DNA of 64,000 bases, taken from NCBI GenBank assembly GCA_963768025.1, contig CAVYGM010000004.1, positions 62,001 to 126,000 on the forward strand, given 5' to 3'. Source of the stretch: CAVYGM01 sp963768025 (GTDB taxonomy: Bacteria > Bacteroidota > Bacteroidia > Cytophagales > Spirosomataceae). The notes below the pieces were generated by a model, which was not told the DNA's origin, searched no databases, and worked only from the letters and a program-made list of their open reading frames with translations. The translations under genes and the position numbers were made by a program. Below, piece after piece: positions 9,239 through 18,549 of the stretch (its first letter is position 1; each line of letters opens with the position of its first letter).

Positions 9239-9781
9239 ATGGACAAGCTAAGAGATCAAAAAGAATATGAGGGGAATCCGGTCGGGTTGCCCAAAAGCAC
9301 CGCTATCACCATGGCCAAGGAACTGGATAAGCACCTGGCTTCCTTTATTACCCTCTATCAGCAATATCACAAGCACCACTGGTTGGTAGAAGGACCCCAG
9401 TTTAGGGATTTGCACTTGTTTTTCGAAGCAAACTACACCGAAGTTCATGAGCAATACGATGCCCTGGCGGAGCGGCTTACGGTAATGGGCATAGCCCCAA
9501 CCTGCCACCCCGAAAATGTATACAAACTTTCCTACGTAGAACATGAACCCGAAGGGGTGTTCCGGATTCGGGAAAGCTTAAAAAACGACATGCAAGCTGA
9601 GAAAACCATTGCCATTGAGTTGCGCAAGTCGATAAAGAAGGCTTTCGAATTAGATGATTTCGGCACTAAAAACCTTTTGGAAGGTATCTTGTATAAAACA
9701 GAAGATCGCGCCCATCACATCGAACACTTCCTGGGCGAAGACACCATCCTATCGCCTGAGCCAAGCATGGTGGACGTATAG
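9239..9781 (+). CDS. dps: Dps-family ferritin-like DNA-protection protein
   Basis: The 180-residue protein belongs to the Dps/bacterioferritin-related family: dodecameric iron stores that oxidise ferrous iron with peroxide and protect DNA. The ferroxidase signature is visible in YHKHHWLVEGPQF (about 40-52) with the second acidic set in HLFFEANYTEVHEQYD (about 56-71). ATG at 9239 was preferred over a GTG 39 bp upstream because the family starts near this point. The gene stands alone and ends at a strong terminator. Confidence 0.9.
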   Translation: MDKLRDQKEYEGNPVGLPKSTAITMAKELDKHLASFITLYQQYHKHHWLVEGPQFRDLHLFFEANYTEVHEQYDALAERLTVMGIAPTCHPENVYKLSYVEHEPEGVFRIRESLKNDMQAEKTIAIELRKSIKKAFELDDFGTKNLLEGILYKTEDRAHHIEHFLGEDTILSPEPSMVDV

Positions 9782-9810
9782 CCAGCGCAGCAGAAATTAA
9801 AACCCTTTTT

Positions 9811-9860
9811 ACAAAAATAGAGAGCCTGGTGATTCACTTCGTCAGGCTCTCTATTTTTGT
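9811..9860. terminator. Strong terminator after dps
   Basis: Perfect 18-bp arms (ACAAAAATAGAGAGCCTG and its complement) are separated by 14 nt. The A/T-rich flanks provide U-tracts in both directions. Confidence 0.85.
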
Positions 9861-9964
9861 ATCTAAATCTTAAAAAATATTGACTTAATTCTTCTTTGAG
9901 TGGCTTTTTTACATATAAAGTTACATATTATATTTTTGTTTGTTTCCATGGGTGCAATTCTTAG

Positions 9965-11041
9965 ATTAGTATTCGCTGCAGCAGTCTGCTACCATTGGCC
10001 ATCACGGCCAATAAAGACTCGCTGACAGCCACGGGGTTGGTCATTGCCGATACCTTCACACCCGGGCTGTCGTACGTATCCCATACAGCACCAGTTGGTA
10101 CGGATTTCAATTCGACCACAGGCGTTTGGACCGTGGGTAGTGCCCTGAGCAATCCCACCGTTTCCCAATTGGTACTCACCATCGTGGCTAATGTTGACTC
10201 TGTGGGCGTTTCTACAAATGTGGCTACGATTACCGATATCAACGAGCTTAATTATAGTACCGATACCACGAGCAGTGCCTGTGTGACGGTACCCATCGAA
10301 ATCTGCCAGGGCGAATCGGTGCTGCTTCAGGCACCTCCTGGGTTGTCGGCCTACCAATGGTTCAACGGAGCCACCCAAATCCCCGGTGCTACTTCCCAAA
10401 CCTACCTGGCCACCACCACCGGCATATACCTGTTTAATGCCAGTTCGGTACAAGGGTGTGCCACCGGCAACTGCTGCCCGGTGTATGTAAATGTCAGCCC
10501 GGCTCCGATTGGCGTGGTATTGGGCGATACCCTGCTGTGTAGTTCGGAGAGCACCACGCTCACCGCGTCCGGAGGTGCTACCTTCCTATGGAGCACGGGG
10601 GCTACTACTGCGAGTATCACGGTTACGCCCGCGGTCACTACGATATACACAGTGGTTGTGACCAATGCCGGAGGCTGTAAGGACACGGTTTCTGTAAGAG
10701 TAACGGTATCCCAACCGATTACGAATGCTACCGTAACGGTTTGTAACAGCAACAATACTCCCAACGACAACAGTGATGACACGTTCACCTTTACCCTTAA
10801 TCCGGCCGGTGGCAGTGGTACCACGTATTCCATTTCGGGAGGTGTAACGGCCGCCAACCTAACGTACGGGGTACCCTACCAGTCTTCTTCGTTCCTGATT
10901 TCGGGGGGAGCTGTCACTCTTACCTTAACGGATAGTTTGACTGGGTGTACCCAAACAATCCTGGTGACACCACCAGCCAACTGCTCCGCGTGTCCGCCTA
11001 AGATCTGCGTTCCCATATCAGTGGTCGTGACCCGACGATAA
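9965..11041 (+). pseudogene. Remnant of a DUF11/Ig-like repeat surface protein
   Basis: The open frame runs from just after a stop at 9962 to 11041 and has no proper start codon or signal peptide. It begins inside a DUF11 domain (VIADTFTPGLSYVSH..., GVWTVG), then has an Ig-like segment containing ICQGESVLLQAP, a second PKD/Ig-like unit (GATFLWSTGATTASITV) and a cysteine-rich tail CPPKICVP. Such modules occur in very large adhesins of Bacteroidota. The abrupt beginning suggests the 3' end of a much larger gene whose 5' part was deleted. No sorting domain of the type IX secretion system is evident. The frame is intact, so translation from an internal TTG cannot be excluded. Confidence 0.7.
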
Positions 11042-11060
11042 TTTGTGCGTTGCCCCATGA

Positions 11061-11091
11061 AAATCCCCGCCCGAATCTCGGGCGGGGATTT
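11061..11091. terminator. Terminator after the DUF11 remnant
   Basis: Stem AAATCCCCGCCCGA with its exact complement around a 3-nt loop, followed by TTTTAG on the plus strand. Confidence 0.85.
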
Positions 11092-11105
11092 TTAGTTGTG
11101 ACGGA

Positions 11106-11222
11106 ATGAATTTGGAGCGTTCAGAAGATTTAGACTACCTGGCCGAAAAAATCTTGGAATGCATCGGGCGAGATTCCTACTTTGATCTGATGCCGGAGGG
11201 TACGAAGCGGGATACAGACTGA
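11106..11222 (+). CDS. Small hypothetical protein (38 residues), possibly a fragment
   Basis: ATG-initiated short frame, acidic and soluble (MNLERSEDLDYLAEKI...), ending in TGA. I do not recognise it. It follows directly after a terminator and precedes the CcbP-like gene, in a region rich in broken genes, so it may be a remnant. Confidence 0.2.
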   Translation: MNLERSEDLDYLAEKILECIGRDSYFDLMPEGTKRDTD

Positions 11223-11295
11223 TCAACTAGTTCCAATTCTAGATTGTTACCCGGAAAGAAGGCAGTGATCAAAAACACAACTACTATCCTACCCA

Positions 11296-11649
11296 GTGCT
11301 AACTCCCGACGAAATCCAACACATCCTCGACAACGAAATCCTCGTAGACACCTACGACGAATACGAAATAAGCTCCGGCTGGCACGAAACCCTGAACGAC
11401 CGCCTGAACTTCCCATTTGAAGCCACGGCCACCCTGCCCAAAAAAGGCGGAGGCAGCGAAGCCAAACGCGTGACGGTGGTGGGTATGCACGGCGACTCGG
11501 AGGAGTTCATGGGCGATGATTTTCATTTGAAAATTGAGCTGACTGGCTTTTTGGTAGCCGTCAAGTACTCCCAACTCAGCAACATTGACGCCGACGAAAA
11601 TACCCTGGATATGTTTCAGATCTGGGACTATTGGGTAACTCGCGGGTAG
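11296..11649 (+). CDS. CcbP-like putative calcium-binding protein
   Basis: The 117-residue acidic soluble protein resembles, by memory of the family, the CcbP calcium-binding proteins (first described in Anabaena). The supporting features are the segment VDTYDEYEISSGWHETLNDRL followed by FPFEATA in the N-terminal half, and the many surface acids. Many Bacteroidota have orphan members of unknown role. The start is GTG at 11296; no in-frame ATG is nearby. The assignment to CcbP is moderate; no neighbour supports a specific function. Confidence 0.5.
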   Translation: MLTPDEIQHILDNEILVDTYDEYEISSGWHETLNDRLNFPFEATATLPKKGGGSEAKRVTVVGMHGDSEEFMGDDFHLKIELTGFLVAVKYSQLSNIDADENTLDMFQIWDYWVTRG

Positions 11650-11658
11650 AGAGTATCC

Positions 11659-12329
11659 CTACTCCAACCGCTTCACCCGCTTCAGATACACTGTCTTCCG
11701 CCCGCCCAGCCACACACGATCAATGCCTTCTACGCCAAATACCCGGTCCCATATGCGTTCATAGCAGTGAGCAGCTTCGGAAAAGGAAACGCTCAGAGCA
11801 AGCGCTTTTTGATAAAATGAAAGAGGGCGGCTATATATCAACTCGCGACTTACCACAAACTGCGCTCCCAACACAAAGGGATATATTCTCCGGCCCTTCC
11901 TACCGAAAAGTTCACGATGAAAACCGGCAAGATCCAGCCCAGTACCCGTTTCGTTTTTGGACCATTCCCGGAACAAGGTACTCCGTTGGGCGTATCGGTA
12001 TCAATGATGTGCCCTAGCCAGGTAAAGGGCTTTTTGGGCAGGTTATCGGCGGCGAGCGCACGCAGGCTGGCGTGAAAATCGTAGGCGTGGTCGAAGGGTT
12101 TGCCCTGACAAAAAACCGTGTAGTCGGCCAGAGAATCGTAGCGGCTCACAATATGATGCAGGTAGGTATGCGCCTCGCGGCCCACGTTGGGCAAGGGTAG
12201 ATGGGGTTGCAGTGGTGGCGGTTCGGCTTTGGAGTAAATTGTTTTTTGAAAAACGGCCGGTACTCGCCGCAACCAGCGGAGGTCTTCGTGGTAGTGGGCC
12301 ACGACCAGTTCTAGGGTAGGCTTAGGCAT
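11659..12329 (-). pseudogene. DUF3431-family protein, frameshifted
   Basis: The N-terminal half (12329 down to about 11970) reads ELVVAHYHEDLRWLRRVP, PNVGREAHTYLHHI and VFCQGKPFDH, as in DUF3431 proteins, which are glycosyltransferase-like proteins of unknown role. Near 11965-11975 the frame changes: after DTDTPNG the family-like continuation (LFREWSKNETG, then FHRELFGRK) lies in another frame and runs to a TAG at 11659. The joined product would be about 220 residues, normal for the family. Either a single-base indel inactivated the gene or the assembly has an error. It is adjacent to the frameshifted Uma2 gene on the same strand. Confidence 0.7.
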
Positions 12330-12349
12330 GTAGGTACTTTTCTCGGAAG

Positions 12350-12926
12350 CTAGAAGGATAGCTCCAACACAAACCCCGGTAATACATCCTCGCCGGATAG
12401 CGTCATTGGCTCCCCTTGGGTAGTTTCGATACTACCATCCGCCCGGTAGATATGCACGGCTTTGCCTTTGCGGTCGATGAGCCAGCCCAGGCGGCAGCCG
12501 TTGGTACGGTATTCTTCCATTTTGGATTTCAAATCATTCAAACGATCGGTTTCAGAGCGGACTTCTACCACAAAATCTGGGCAGATATGGGCAAACTTAC
12601 GCTGCTCTTCTTCCGACAGGCTTTCCCAACGGCCGTTAGTAAGCCAGGATACATCCGGCGAGCGCACAGCTCCGTTTGGTAGGGTGTACCCTGCCGATGA
12701 ATCGAACACCTGCCCCAACTGAGTACGATCGACTCCACAACCAAAGTTGGGCAATAATTTTTGAATGGTAGTTACCTGAACTTAGCCCCATTGGCGACAT
12801 AATACTAATATTTCCGTGTTGATCGCGCTCCATGCGCAGTTCTGAATTAGCCTGACACAGATCGAAGAACATCTCCTCGGTCATGCCGTCCACGGTTTTT
12901 ATCAGAAATCCATTTTCCAGAATCAT
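12350..12926 (-). pseudogene. Uma2-family putative endonuclease, frameshifted
   Basis: The first frame (12926 to about 12740) starts MILENGFLIKTVDGMTEEMF and contains NISIMSPMG, the usual Uma2 opening. The remainder lies in a second frame: LGQVFDSSAGYTLPNGAVRSPD, then CPDFVVEVRSETDRL and GWLIDRKGKAVHIYR, which hold the PD-(D/E)XK-like catalytic D and ExR/K residues. The frames meet at about 12725-12745. The joined protein would be about 190 residues, normal for Uma2. Function of the family is not established beyond its nuclease-like fold. A 1-nt change would restore it. Confidence 0.75.
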
Positions 12927-13032
12927 AGCAACCTGATTTTTCCTACTAATATAACGACAATCACCAGATTTATTTTAGTCAAAGTACTTTCACGTACTCC
13001 GGCAAGGCGACGCATAGCTTCCTCACCTCCCT

Positions 13033-13144
13033 CCCACCCGGAACACCGGATACCGCAGGTACTCCTTTTCGCGATGGGGCGAGTGCTCGTAGATAAAATC
13101 CAGCTGGGCGTCAGCGTTTATAGCGAAGGCTTCGTCGGTGGCTA
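13033..13144 (-). pseudogene. Displaced 3'-end copy of the M14 peptidase gene (left flanking repeat)
   Basis: These 112 bp match 24560-24671, the 3' end of the M14 peptidase gene, without gaps and with 6 differences. The minus-strand frame encodes ADAQLDFIYEHSPHREKEY and keeps a stop codon just beyond, at 13023. Nothing upstream of codon 38 from the end is retained. The two copies have the same orientation and bracket the curli locus. Confidence 0.85.
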
Positions 13145-13671
13145 GTACGAAGTTTGTTGCCTGATTTTGACACACAGTGTAATGTTGATATCCGCCTCTT
13201 TCTACTATCAATAGAAATAAGAAAGAGATAGGTATTGGAAACAGCCCAACGCTCCACACCAGGAAAAGACACTTGCCTTGATCTGCAGGAACTTAGGCCT
13301 GTATCTGAGGCAAATACTTCAAAGAGAGTACTCTCTCTGAGTAGGTAGAAACGTAGGGCAAAAAAAGGTTTCGAAGAAAAGAAGACAGCGCTTAGAAAAA
13401 GTAGTCGAAAGTATACAAAAAAGGAATTGTGTGGTAAGCCCGTAAATTAGGAATACCACTTGATAACTTTTTCCCATATGAATATTTTTTTGTAAAATAA
13501 TTCTTATAACTTTCTACTTTATATTTTGAAGAACATAATAAGTTAAGAAACTGGTTGAGGGAGAATTTGAGGAGTGAGCGATAGGACAGTTTTTTGACAC
13601 AAGTACAGTTAGAGTTTCGTTCATCGAGGCTAAGTAGTATAGCAGTCCATTTCCACCATTCCACGAAATTC
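13145..13671. other. Region without a gene upstream of the regulator
   Basis: No family-like frame is found. The DNA becomes AT-rich toward the regulator gene and probably carries its promoter; a TTTTTTG at about 13590 followed by TTAGAGTTTC is a weak -33/-7 candidate. Confidence 0.4.
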
Positions 13672-14346
13672 ATGAAAACTCCTACTTATGTCACAAATTC
13701 TCTCAGAAAATCAATTCTAATTATTGAAGCAGAAGCGCTGCTAGGCCATTTGCTCAAAGAATATATCTGTCAACATACGGATTGGAACGTACGAAGCATT
13801 ACTTTTCATGTATATAATGCTGTCGAAGCTTGTCAGTCGCAGAAGCCGGATGTCGTTATTGTTTCACGGCATATAAAAGATGGATCAGCTGGTTTTTCCT
13901 TAGTTACAAAATTGAGAGAAAATAACTATGAGGGAAAAATTGTTCTTCTATCCCCCATCGATAAGCCCGAAATGATTCAGGAAGCTATAGCATCGGGTGC
14001 CTCGGCTTTTATTTCTAAACACTGTGCTCCGGACACTTTTCTGAATGTAATCCAGACGCTTATTTTGGAGGAAGCAGATAACCAGTTTATAGTAAAACCT
14101 GATTATCTGCTCGATACCTACCGAGAACAGAAAGGCATAGACCGGTACAGCAGTCTGACGGATGCAGAAAGAGAGGTTTTGCTGCTGATTGCCAGGGGAC
14201 GTACCGTTAAGGAAATAGCTTTTGATCTACAAAAAGCTCATACAACCATCTATTCGCATCAGCAGCACATCCGGGATAAATTTGACATTCATAGAACAAG
14301 TGATTTGTTTAGCCTGGCAGTTGATTATTATTTGACCACTAGCTAG
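13672..14346 (+). CDS. CsgD-like LuxR-family regulator with a degenerate receiver domain
   Basis: The 224-residue protein has an N-terminal receiver-like domain (about 10-130) and a C-terminal LuxR-type helix-turn-helix (about 155-215: LTDAEREVLLLIARGRTVKEIA). In the receiver, the usual phospho-acceptor Asp after strand 3 is Ser (DVVIVSRHIKDG), and the acidic pair of strand 1 is replaced (IIEAEA); the conserved Lys (FISK) remains. It therefore probably works without phosphorylation, like enterobacterial CsgD. The position immediately upstream of the curlin genes suggests it controls them. ATG at 13672 is preferred to a TTG 78 bp upstream. The role is inferred from context. Confidence 0.8.
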   Translation: MKTPTYVTNSLRKSILIIEAEALLGHLLKEYICQHTDWNVRSITFHVYNAVEACQSQKPDVVIVSRHIKDGSAGFSLVTKLRENNYEGKIVLLSPIDKPEMIQEAIASGASAFISKHCAPDTFLNVIQTLILEEADNQFIVKPDYLLDTYREQKGIDRYSSLTDAEREVLLLIARGRTVKEIAFDLQKAHTTIYSHQQHIRDKFDIHRTSDLFSLAVDYYLTTS

Positions 14347-15194
14347 TAGAATACTATTACTTCTTGAAAATTTAAATAAAAATAGGTTATATATTTTGAA
14401 AAAAACCATAAAACACTCGCTGACTGTCTATATCGTTGTCTCTCGTCAATTTTCTTACCATACTGAATAAAATCGTAAAAATTACGATAGGTAGTAAATA
14501 GTAATTTTTAAATATTTGTGCCTCAATAGTTCAAAAAAAAACTAATTCTATCCTAAATGTAGCTGTATAACTCTCTCCAACATTATGAGAAACATATCCA
14601 ACCTGCTCTTTAATTTGATACACTTCCCTATTTCTGGCTCTATTGCCAGCCCAGCTAGCAGGAACATCCACCTCCCCGTGGATTCTCCGAGCCATTCTGA
14701 CACTCCTGCTCCTGTATACAGGCCCATTTACTTAAATACATTATGTCGAAAGGTGCATAATATGATTTAACTGTTGCTTGCTATACTGAATTCATGGTCT
14801 TATCTTTTTTCTTTGTAGCTGTAAATTCCCTCATGGGATTCTTTCATTTGTTTTATGCCAATAGCTATCAAAGTTTTGCAAGATAGCAAGCAGAAATTAT
14901 CTAAATTCTCATTTTGGGGTAATTGAACTGATTTTAGTTCTATGGATATTTTTCCTAAAATAATTACTTCTATCTACCATATTTCTACTTAGGATACAGG
15001 AATTATATACGTTCAAAAGTGGAATATAGTGGTATCGATATCATTTATTTTTATTTAATTTTTTCATACAAAAACTTTTGTAAATATTTCAGAAGAAGGG
15101 AGTTTTGTGTACTATACGCACGTGTATTTAAGAATAGAAGGTGCTTTGAAGATCTTACAAATTATCCATTCACTCTAATTGATTAAGCAGTATC
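14347..15194. other. Long AT-rich intergenic region before the first curlin gene
   Basis: About 850 bp between regulator and curlin gene, the likely target of regulation. A perfect hairpin ATCGTAA-AAA-TTACGAT lies at 14472-14488. A frame at 14585-14770 starts with ATG but has no hydrophobic signal or family likeness and is not annotated. Near 15076-15105 a TTTTG and an AGTTTTG are separated by about 20 bp, a weak match to Bacteroidota promoter spacing about 100 bp before the start codon. Confidence 0.45.
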
Positions 15195-16472
15195 ATGAAA
15201 AAAGTAGTCCTCACCATGGCCATGCTTCTTGCTGGCATGACCCTCTACGCCCAGTCCAACACCTCTACCACCAATCAGACGGGCCTGGGTAACTCCCAGA
15301 ATGTACAGCAGGCGGGTGCGAGCCAAAGCAGCAGTATCACCCAGAATAGCACCGGGGGAACCGGCGGAAGCGCCGCCACCGTAAAACAGGCGGGCACCAG
15401 CAACCAGTCCATCATTAACTCAACGAATACATCCGGCTTAGGAAGTACCGTAACAGTAAATCAGAATGGTAAAGACGCAAGCGCTCCTAACAAGTCTACA
15501 GTAATCACCACCGGAAGCGAAAATACTGTGAAGGTGAATCAACTGATCAATAGTTCTTTTGCACCCGCTGATGCCGTAAAGAGCAACATAGCCAAGGTCA
15601 CAGTAGTGGGAATGAAAAATATTACACAGATTTCGCAGGCCGGAACGAATGGTCTTGCTGATGTTCTACAGACGGGCGATTTCAATCAGGCCTACATTAC
15701 CCAAACTCGTGGGAATCTCCCTCCTAATCAGGGAAGTAGTGGAAACCAGGCCTTTATTGATCAGAATGGTTTGTATAATCTTGCCAAAATCACACAGACC
15801 GGTGGCGCAGCAAATGATTTTGATGTATCTAATGTAGCAAAGATCAAGCAAGTAGGCAATGACAACGATGCTGAAATTACCCAGACAACGTTTAGAAATA
15901 ATGCTGATATTCTGCAACAAGGAAACAAGAATGAAGCCGACGTTACTCAGGGATATGCGCGGGCCATTGCCAAACTCGAGCAGCTGAGTGATGGTAACAA
16001 AGCCACAATAACCCAGGGGGGGACTAGTGCAACCCGATTCAATGCGGTCTATCTCAAGCAAATGGGAACCGATATGGGAACCGCTAAAGGTGCCGGTAAT
16101 ATTGCGGAAATTACGCAGGGAGGTACCTATGGTCGCAACCTCTTTGGCGGTTTTGCATCGGTAGATGGTACTACTGGGCAAACAGTACCGGGCGCAGTAG
16201 GAGCTCCGGCGATTCAGGATGGCAATAGCAACAAATTGTATATTAGCCAGACCACGGATCAACCCAGTACTAATGTAGGTCAGAATATGTCCGTCTATCA
16301 GGGTGGCAATGGTAACACCATCCGAGGATTGGCCATGGGTGATCCGGCTCTGCAATCTGGTGGTGAAAATATAGCAAATTTCGTGCAGCTTGGTAATTCC
16401 AATCTAATCAAATCTTCACAGATTGGTTCAAGTACCGCCACTGTTACTCAGGGAGGTACAATTACTCCCTGA
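15195..16472 (+). CDS. csgA: Curlin-repeat amyloid subunit (CsgA-like)
   Basis: The 425-residue secreted protein has a signal peptide (MKKVVLTMAMLLAGMTLYAQ, cleavage after about residue 20). It is followed by many degenerate curlin repeats of the form N-x-A-x-I-x-Q-x-G-x-x-N, for example NQAFIDQNGLYN and NDAEITQ. It should be exported through CsgG and polymerise into extracellular amyloid fibres. It is about three times longer than E. coli CsgA. The first ~90 residues and the last ~60 (NTIRGLAMGDPALQ to TQGGTITP) are nearly the same as in the next gene, while the middle differs. It precedes a degraded terminator-like repeat. Confidence 0.92.
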   Translation: MKKVVLTMAMLLAGMTLYAQSNTSTTNQTGLGNSQNVQQAGASQSSSITQNSTGGTGGSAATVKQAGTSNQSIINSTNTSGLGSTVTVNQNGKDASAPNKSTVITTGSENTVKVNQLINSSFAPADAVKSNIAKVTVVGMKNITQISQAGTNGLADVLQTGDFNQAYITQTRGNLPPNQGSSGNQAFIDQNGLYNLAKITQTGGAANDFDVSNVAKIKQVGNDNDAEITQTTFRNNADILQQGNKNEADVTQGYARAIAKLEQLSDGNKATITQGGTSATRFNAVYLKQMGTDMGTAKGAGNIAEITQGGTYGRNLFGGFASVDGTTGQTVPGAVGAPAIQDGNSNKLYISQTTDQPSTNVGQNMSVYQGGNGNTIRGLAMGDPALQSGGENIANFVQLGNSNLIKSSQIGSSTATVTQGGTITP

Positions 16473-16479
16473 CGGCTAG

Positions 16480-16507
16480 GAGGTGAGGCCTACGCTTCCC
16501 CTCTATA
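16480..16507. repeat. Degenerate copy of the post-curlin palindrome
   Basis: The sequence after the first curlin stop codon (GGAGGTGAGGCC and TACGCTTCCCCTC) is a decayed version of the perfect palindrome that follows the second curlin gene. It may still act as a weak terminator. Confidence 0.5.
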
Positions 16508-16565
16508 ACTCAAACACAAATTCAATTTTTTCTTTTTATCCATTCTACTTAATATTTCTTTTATC

Positions 16566-17892
16566 ATGAAAAAAGTAATCCTTACCGTGGCCATGCTTCT
16601 CACTGGCATGACCCTCTACGCTCAGTCCAACACCTCTACCACCAATCAGACGGGCCCGGGTAACTCCCAGAATGTACAGCAGGCGGGTGCGAGTCAAAGC
16701 AGTAGTATCACCCAGAATAGCACCGGGGGAACCGGCGGAAGCACTGCCACCGTAAAACAGGCGGGTACCAGCAACAAGTCCACCATCATCTCAACGAATA
16801 CCACCGGGTTAGGAAGTACCGTAACTGTAAATCAGAATGGCAACGATGCACTCGACCCCAACGAATCTACCGTGACCACCACCGGTAGCGGCAACGACGT
16901 GAAGGTAAATCAACTGATCGGCACTGACTTTTCCCCCACCGGGGCCACTAAAAGCAATGAAGCCACGGTGACCGTAAATGGTATCAGTAATATTTCGAAG
17001 GTGACGCAGTCGGGATTGGACAACGAAGCCTGGATCACCCAAGGCCAGTCCGGCCTACCAGTAGATCAAGGAAACCAGGCTATAATAAACCAAACAGGCA
17101 ATGGAAACAAAACTATTGCCAACCAGTATAGTAATCTCAACAAAGCAACTGTAACCCAATCAGGTCATGGTAATGATGCTTTTAATAACCAATTTGGAGA
17201 CAATAACGATATACTTGTAAGCACATCAGGAAATGATAATGATTCTTATATTTCTCAGTACGGTGGTAGTGGTAATGATTCAGATTTGGATCAAGCGGGC
17301 AATGACAATCATGCAGAAAACATCCAGGAAGGAAGTACTAATAAATCGGTTATAATTCAACCGGGGAATAACAATGATGCCAAAAGTATCCAGGTAGGTA
17401 ATGGAAATGAATCAAGTATCACGCAGAGTTCGAATACTAACAAGGCCGCTTTAAACCAAGGTTATTTGGCTGCATCTAGTGGCAATAAGGCCACCATTAC
17501 CCAGGGTGGAACTGGTGGCTTGAACGAAGCGTATCTCTTACAGGCTGGGGCGGGTAGTAACATAGCTGAGATTGCCCAGGGACGGCGATGGCGGTAACAT
17601 CTTCAAAGGTCCAGTAACAGCTTTCGGCCGTGACAATGCATTGCAAACTGGTCTGGGGAACAAACTTTACGTACAGCAGACCTCTACCGGATCGGGCCAT
17701 ACCATGAGCGTGCTTCAGCAGGGTGACGGGAATACCATCCGTGGCTTAGCCATGGGCGATCCGGCTCTGCAAACGGGTAGTGGGAATATAGCCACTTTCT
17801 CGCAGACCGGGAATCTAAATCTCATAGAGTCCGTCCAGAACGGTACCGGCAACACCGCTACGGTGACGCAGGGTGGAACAATTACCCCCTAA
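16566..17892 (+). pseudogene. csgA: Second curlin-repeat gene, frameshifted near its 3' end
   Basis: This paralogue of the previous gene has the same signal peptide and N-terminal region, then about 15 curlin-type units (for example NESSITQSSNTN, NKATITQGG). At about 17580-17590 the frame AEIAQG ends in a TAA, while the family continuation (DGDGGNIFKG, then NTIRGLAMGDPALQ and TQGGTITP) lies in another frame to 17892. The joined protein would be about 440 residues. One inserted or two deleted bases at CAGGGAC would explain it. If the shift is real, the product lacks about 100 C-terminal residues but keeps most repeats and might still assemble. An assembly error is also possible. Confidence 0.85.
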
Positions 17893-17896
17893 GCTA

Positions 17897-17926
17897 AAAG
17901 AGGGGAGGCGTACGCCTCCCCTCTTT
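17897..17926. terminator. Perfect 30-nt palindrome after the second curlin gene
   Basis: The arms AAAGAGGGGAGGCGT and ACGCCTCCCCTCTTT are exact complements with no spacer. It begins 4 nt after the curlin stop codon. The U-tract is weak, so it could attenuate transcription or protect the mRNA end rather than terminate fully. Confidence 0.6.
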
Positions 17927-17933
17927 ATCTTAA

Positions 17934-18041
17934 GCACAAATTCAAATTTTTCTTCTTGTCCATACTACTTGATATTACTTTATCATGAAAAAAGTAATTC
18001 TTACCGTAGCCACTCCGGGCAGTCTTTGTTTTCGGTCATAA
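17934..18041 (+). pseudogene. Stub of a third curlin gene (leader and first codons only)
   Basis: The leader before the second curlin gene and its first ~9 codons (MKKVILTVA) are repeated here almost exactly; compare 16513-16593. Similarity stops at about 18012, and the frame ends at a TAA at 18039-18041. This is the 5' end of a third tandem curlin copy whose body has been lost. Confidence 0.8.
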
Positions 18042-18549
18042 TCCAGGCGTAACACCCACTACACAGAACTTGGGTGTTCAGTTTTCCCCTATTTTGAAAG
18101 AAAACCGGCTAGTAGTCCATCGGGCAGATGGATGATGCCAAAAAGCGGGTCAAAGAATACAATATCAACAAAACAACCAGACCGGTAGCCACCGGGGGTG
18201 CCTGGCAACACACGAGCCATCCTGTGCAGGAAGCTCGCAGGTGCAGGGCAATAAAGAATTTGCCGATCTGGTGATGGTACCTGAAACGGGTTTTTTCTCA
18301 GGAAAGTCCCCCAAAGGAAAGCAATGGAAACCTGCTCATTCTGTTGCTGGCTTGCACTCAGGATCCGCCGGGGTACCTGGTCGAGTGGGTACCGCTACGG
18401 CATACCGTGGCAGTGTATCTCCCAGGTCGGCAATATTTTGAAAGAATATACCACCGAATGAAAGTACGGGCATGGCCCAATAACTGGGCTCAAGATGTTC
18501 GAAAAACAGGATTTAGAAACAAACAGATGCTAATAAAAAGAGAAAAACG
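18042..18549. other. Degenerate DNA between curlin stub and small curlin-like gene
   Basis: Short frames exist (for example 18241-18441) but none shows a family or signal. A glutamine/asparagine-rich stretch near 18140-18190 in one frame may be residual curlin sequence. It is probably the scar of the deletion that removed the third curlin gene. Confidence 0.4.

Noticed and set aside
14585..14770. 61-codon frame between regulator and curlin gene
   Set aside because: Ser/Pro/His-rich sequence with no signal or conserved pattern; probably chance in AT-rich DNA.
15195..17892. Curlin repeats considered as a CRISPR-like or simple tandem array
   Set aside because: The repetition is at the protein level (N-x-A-x-I-x-Q units) and DNA units vary in length and sequence.
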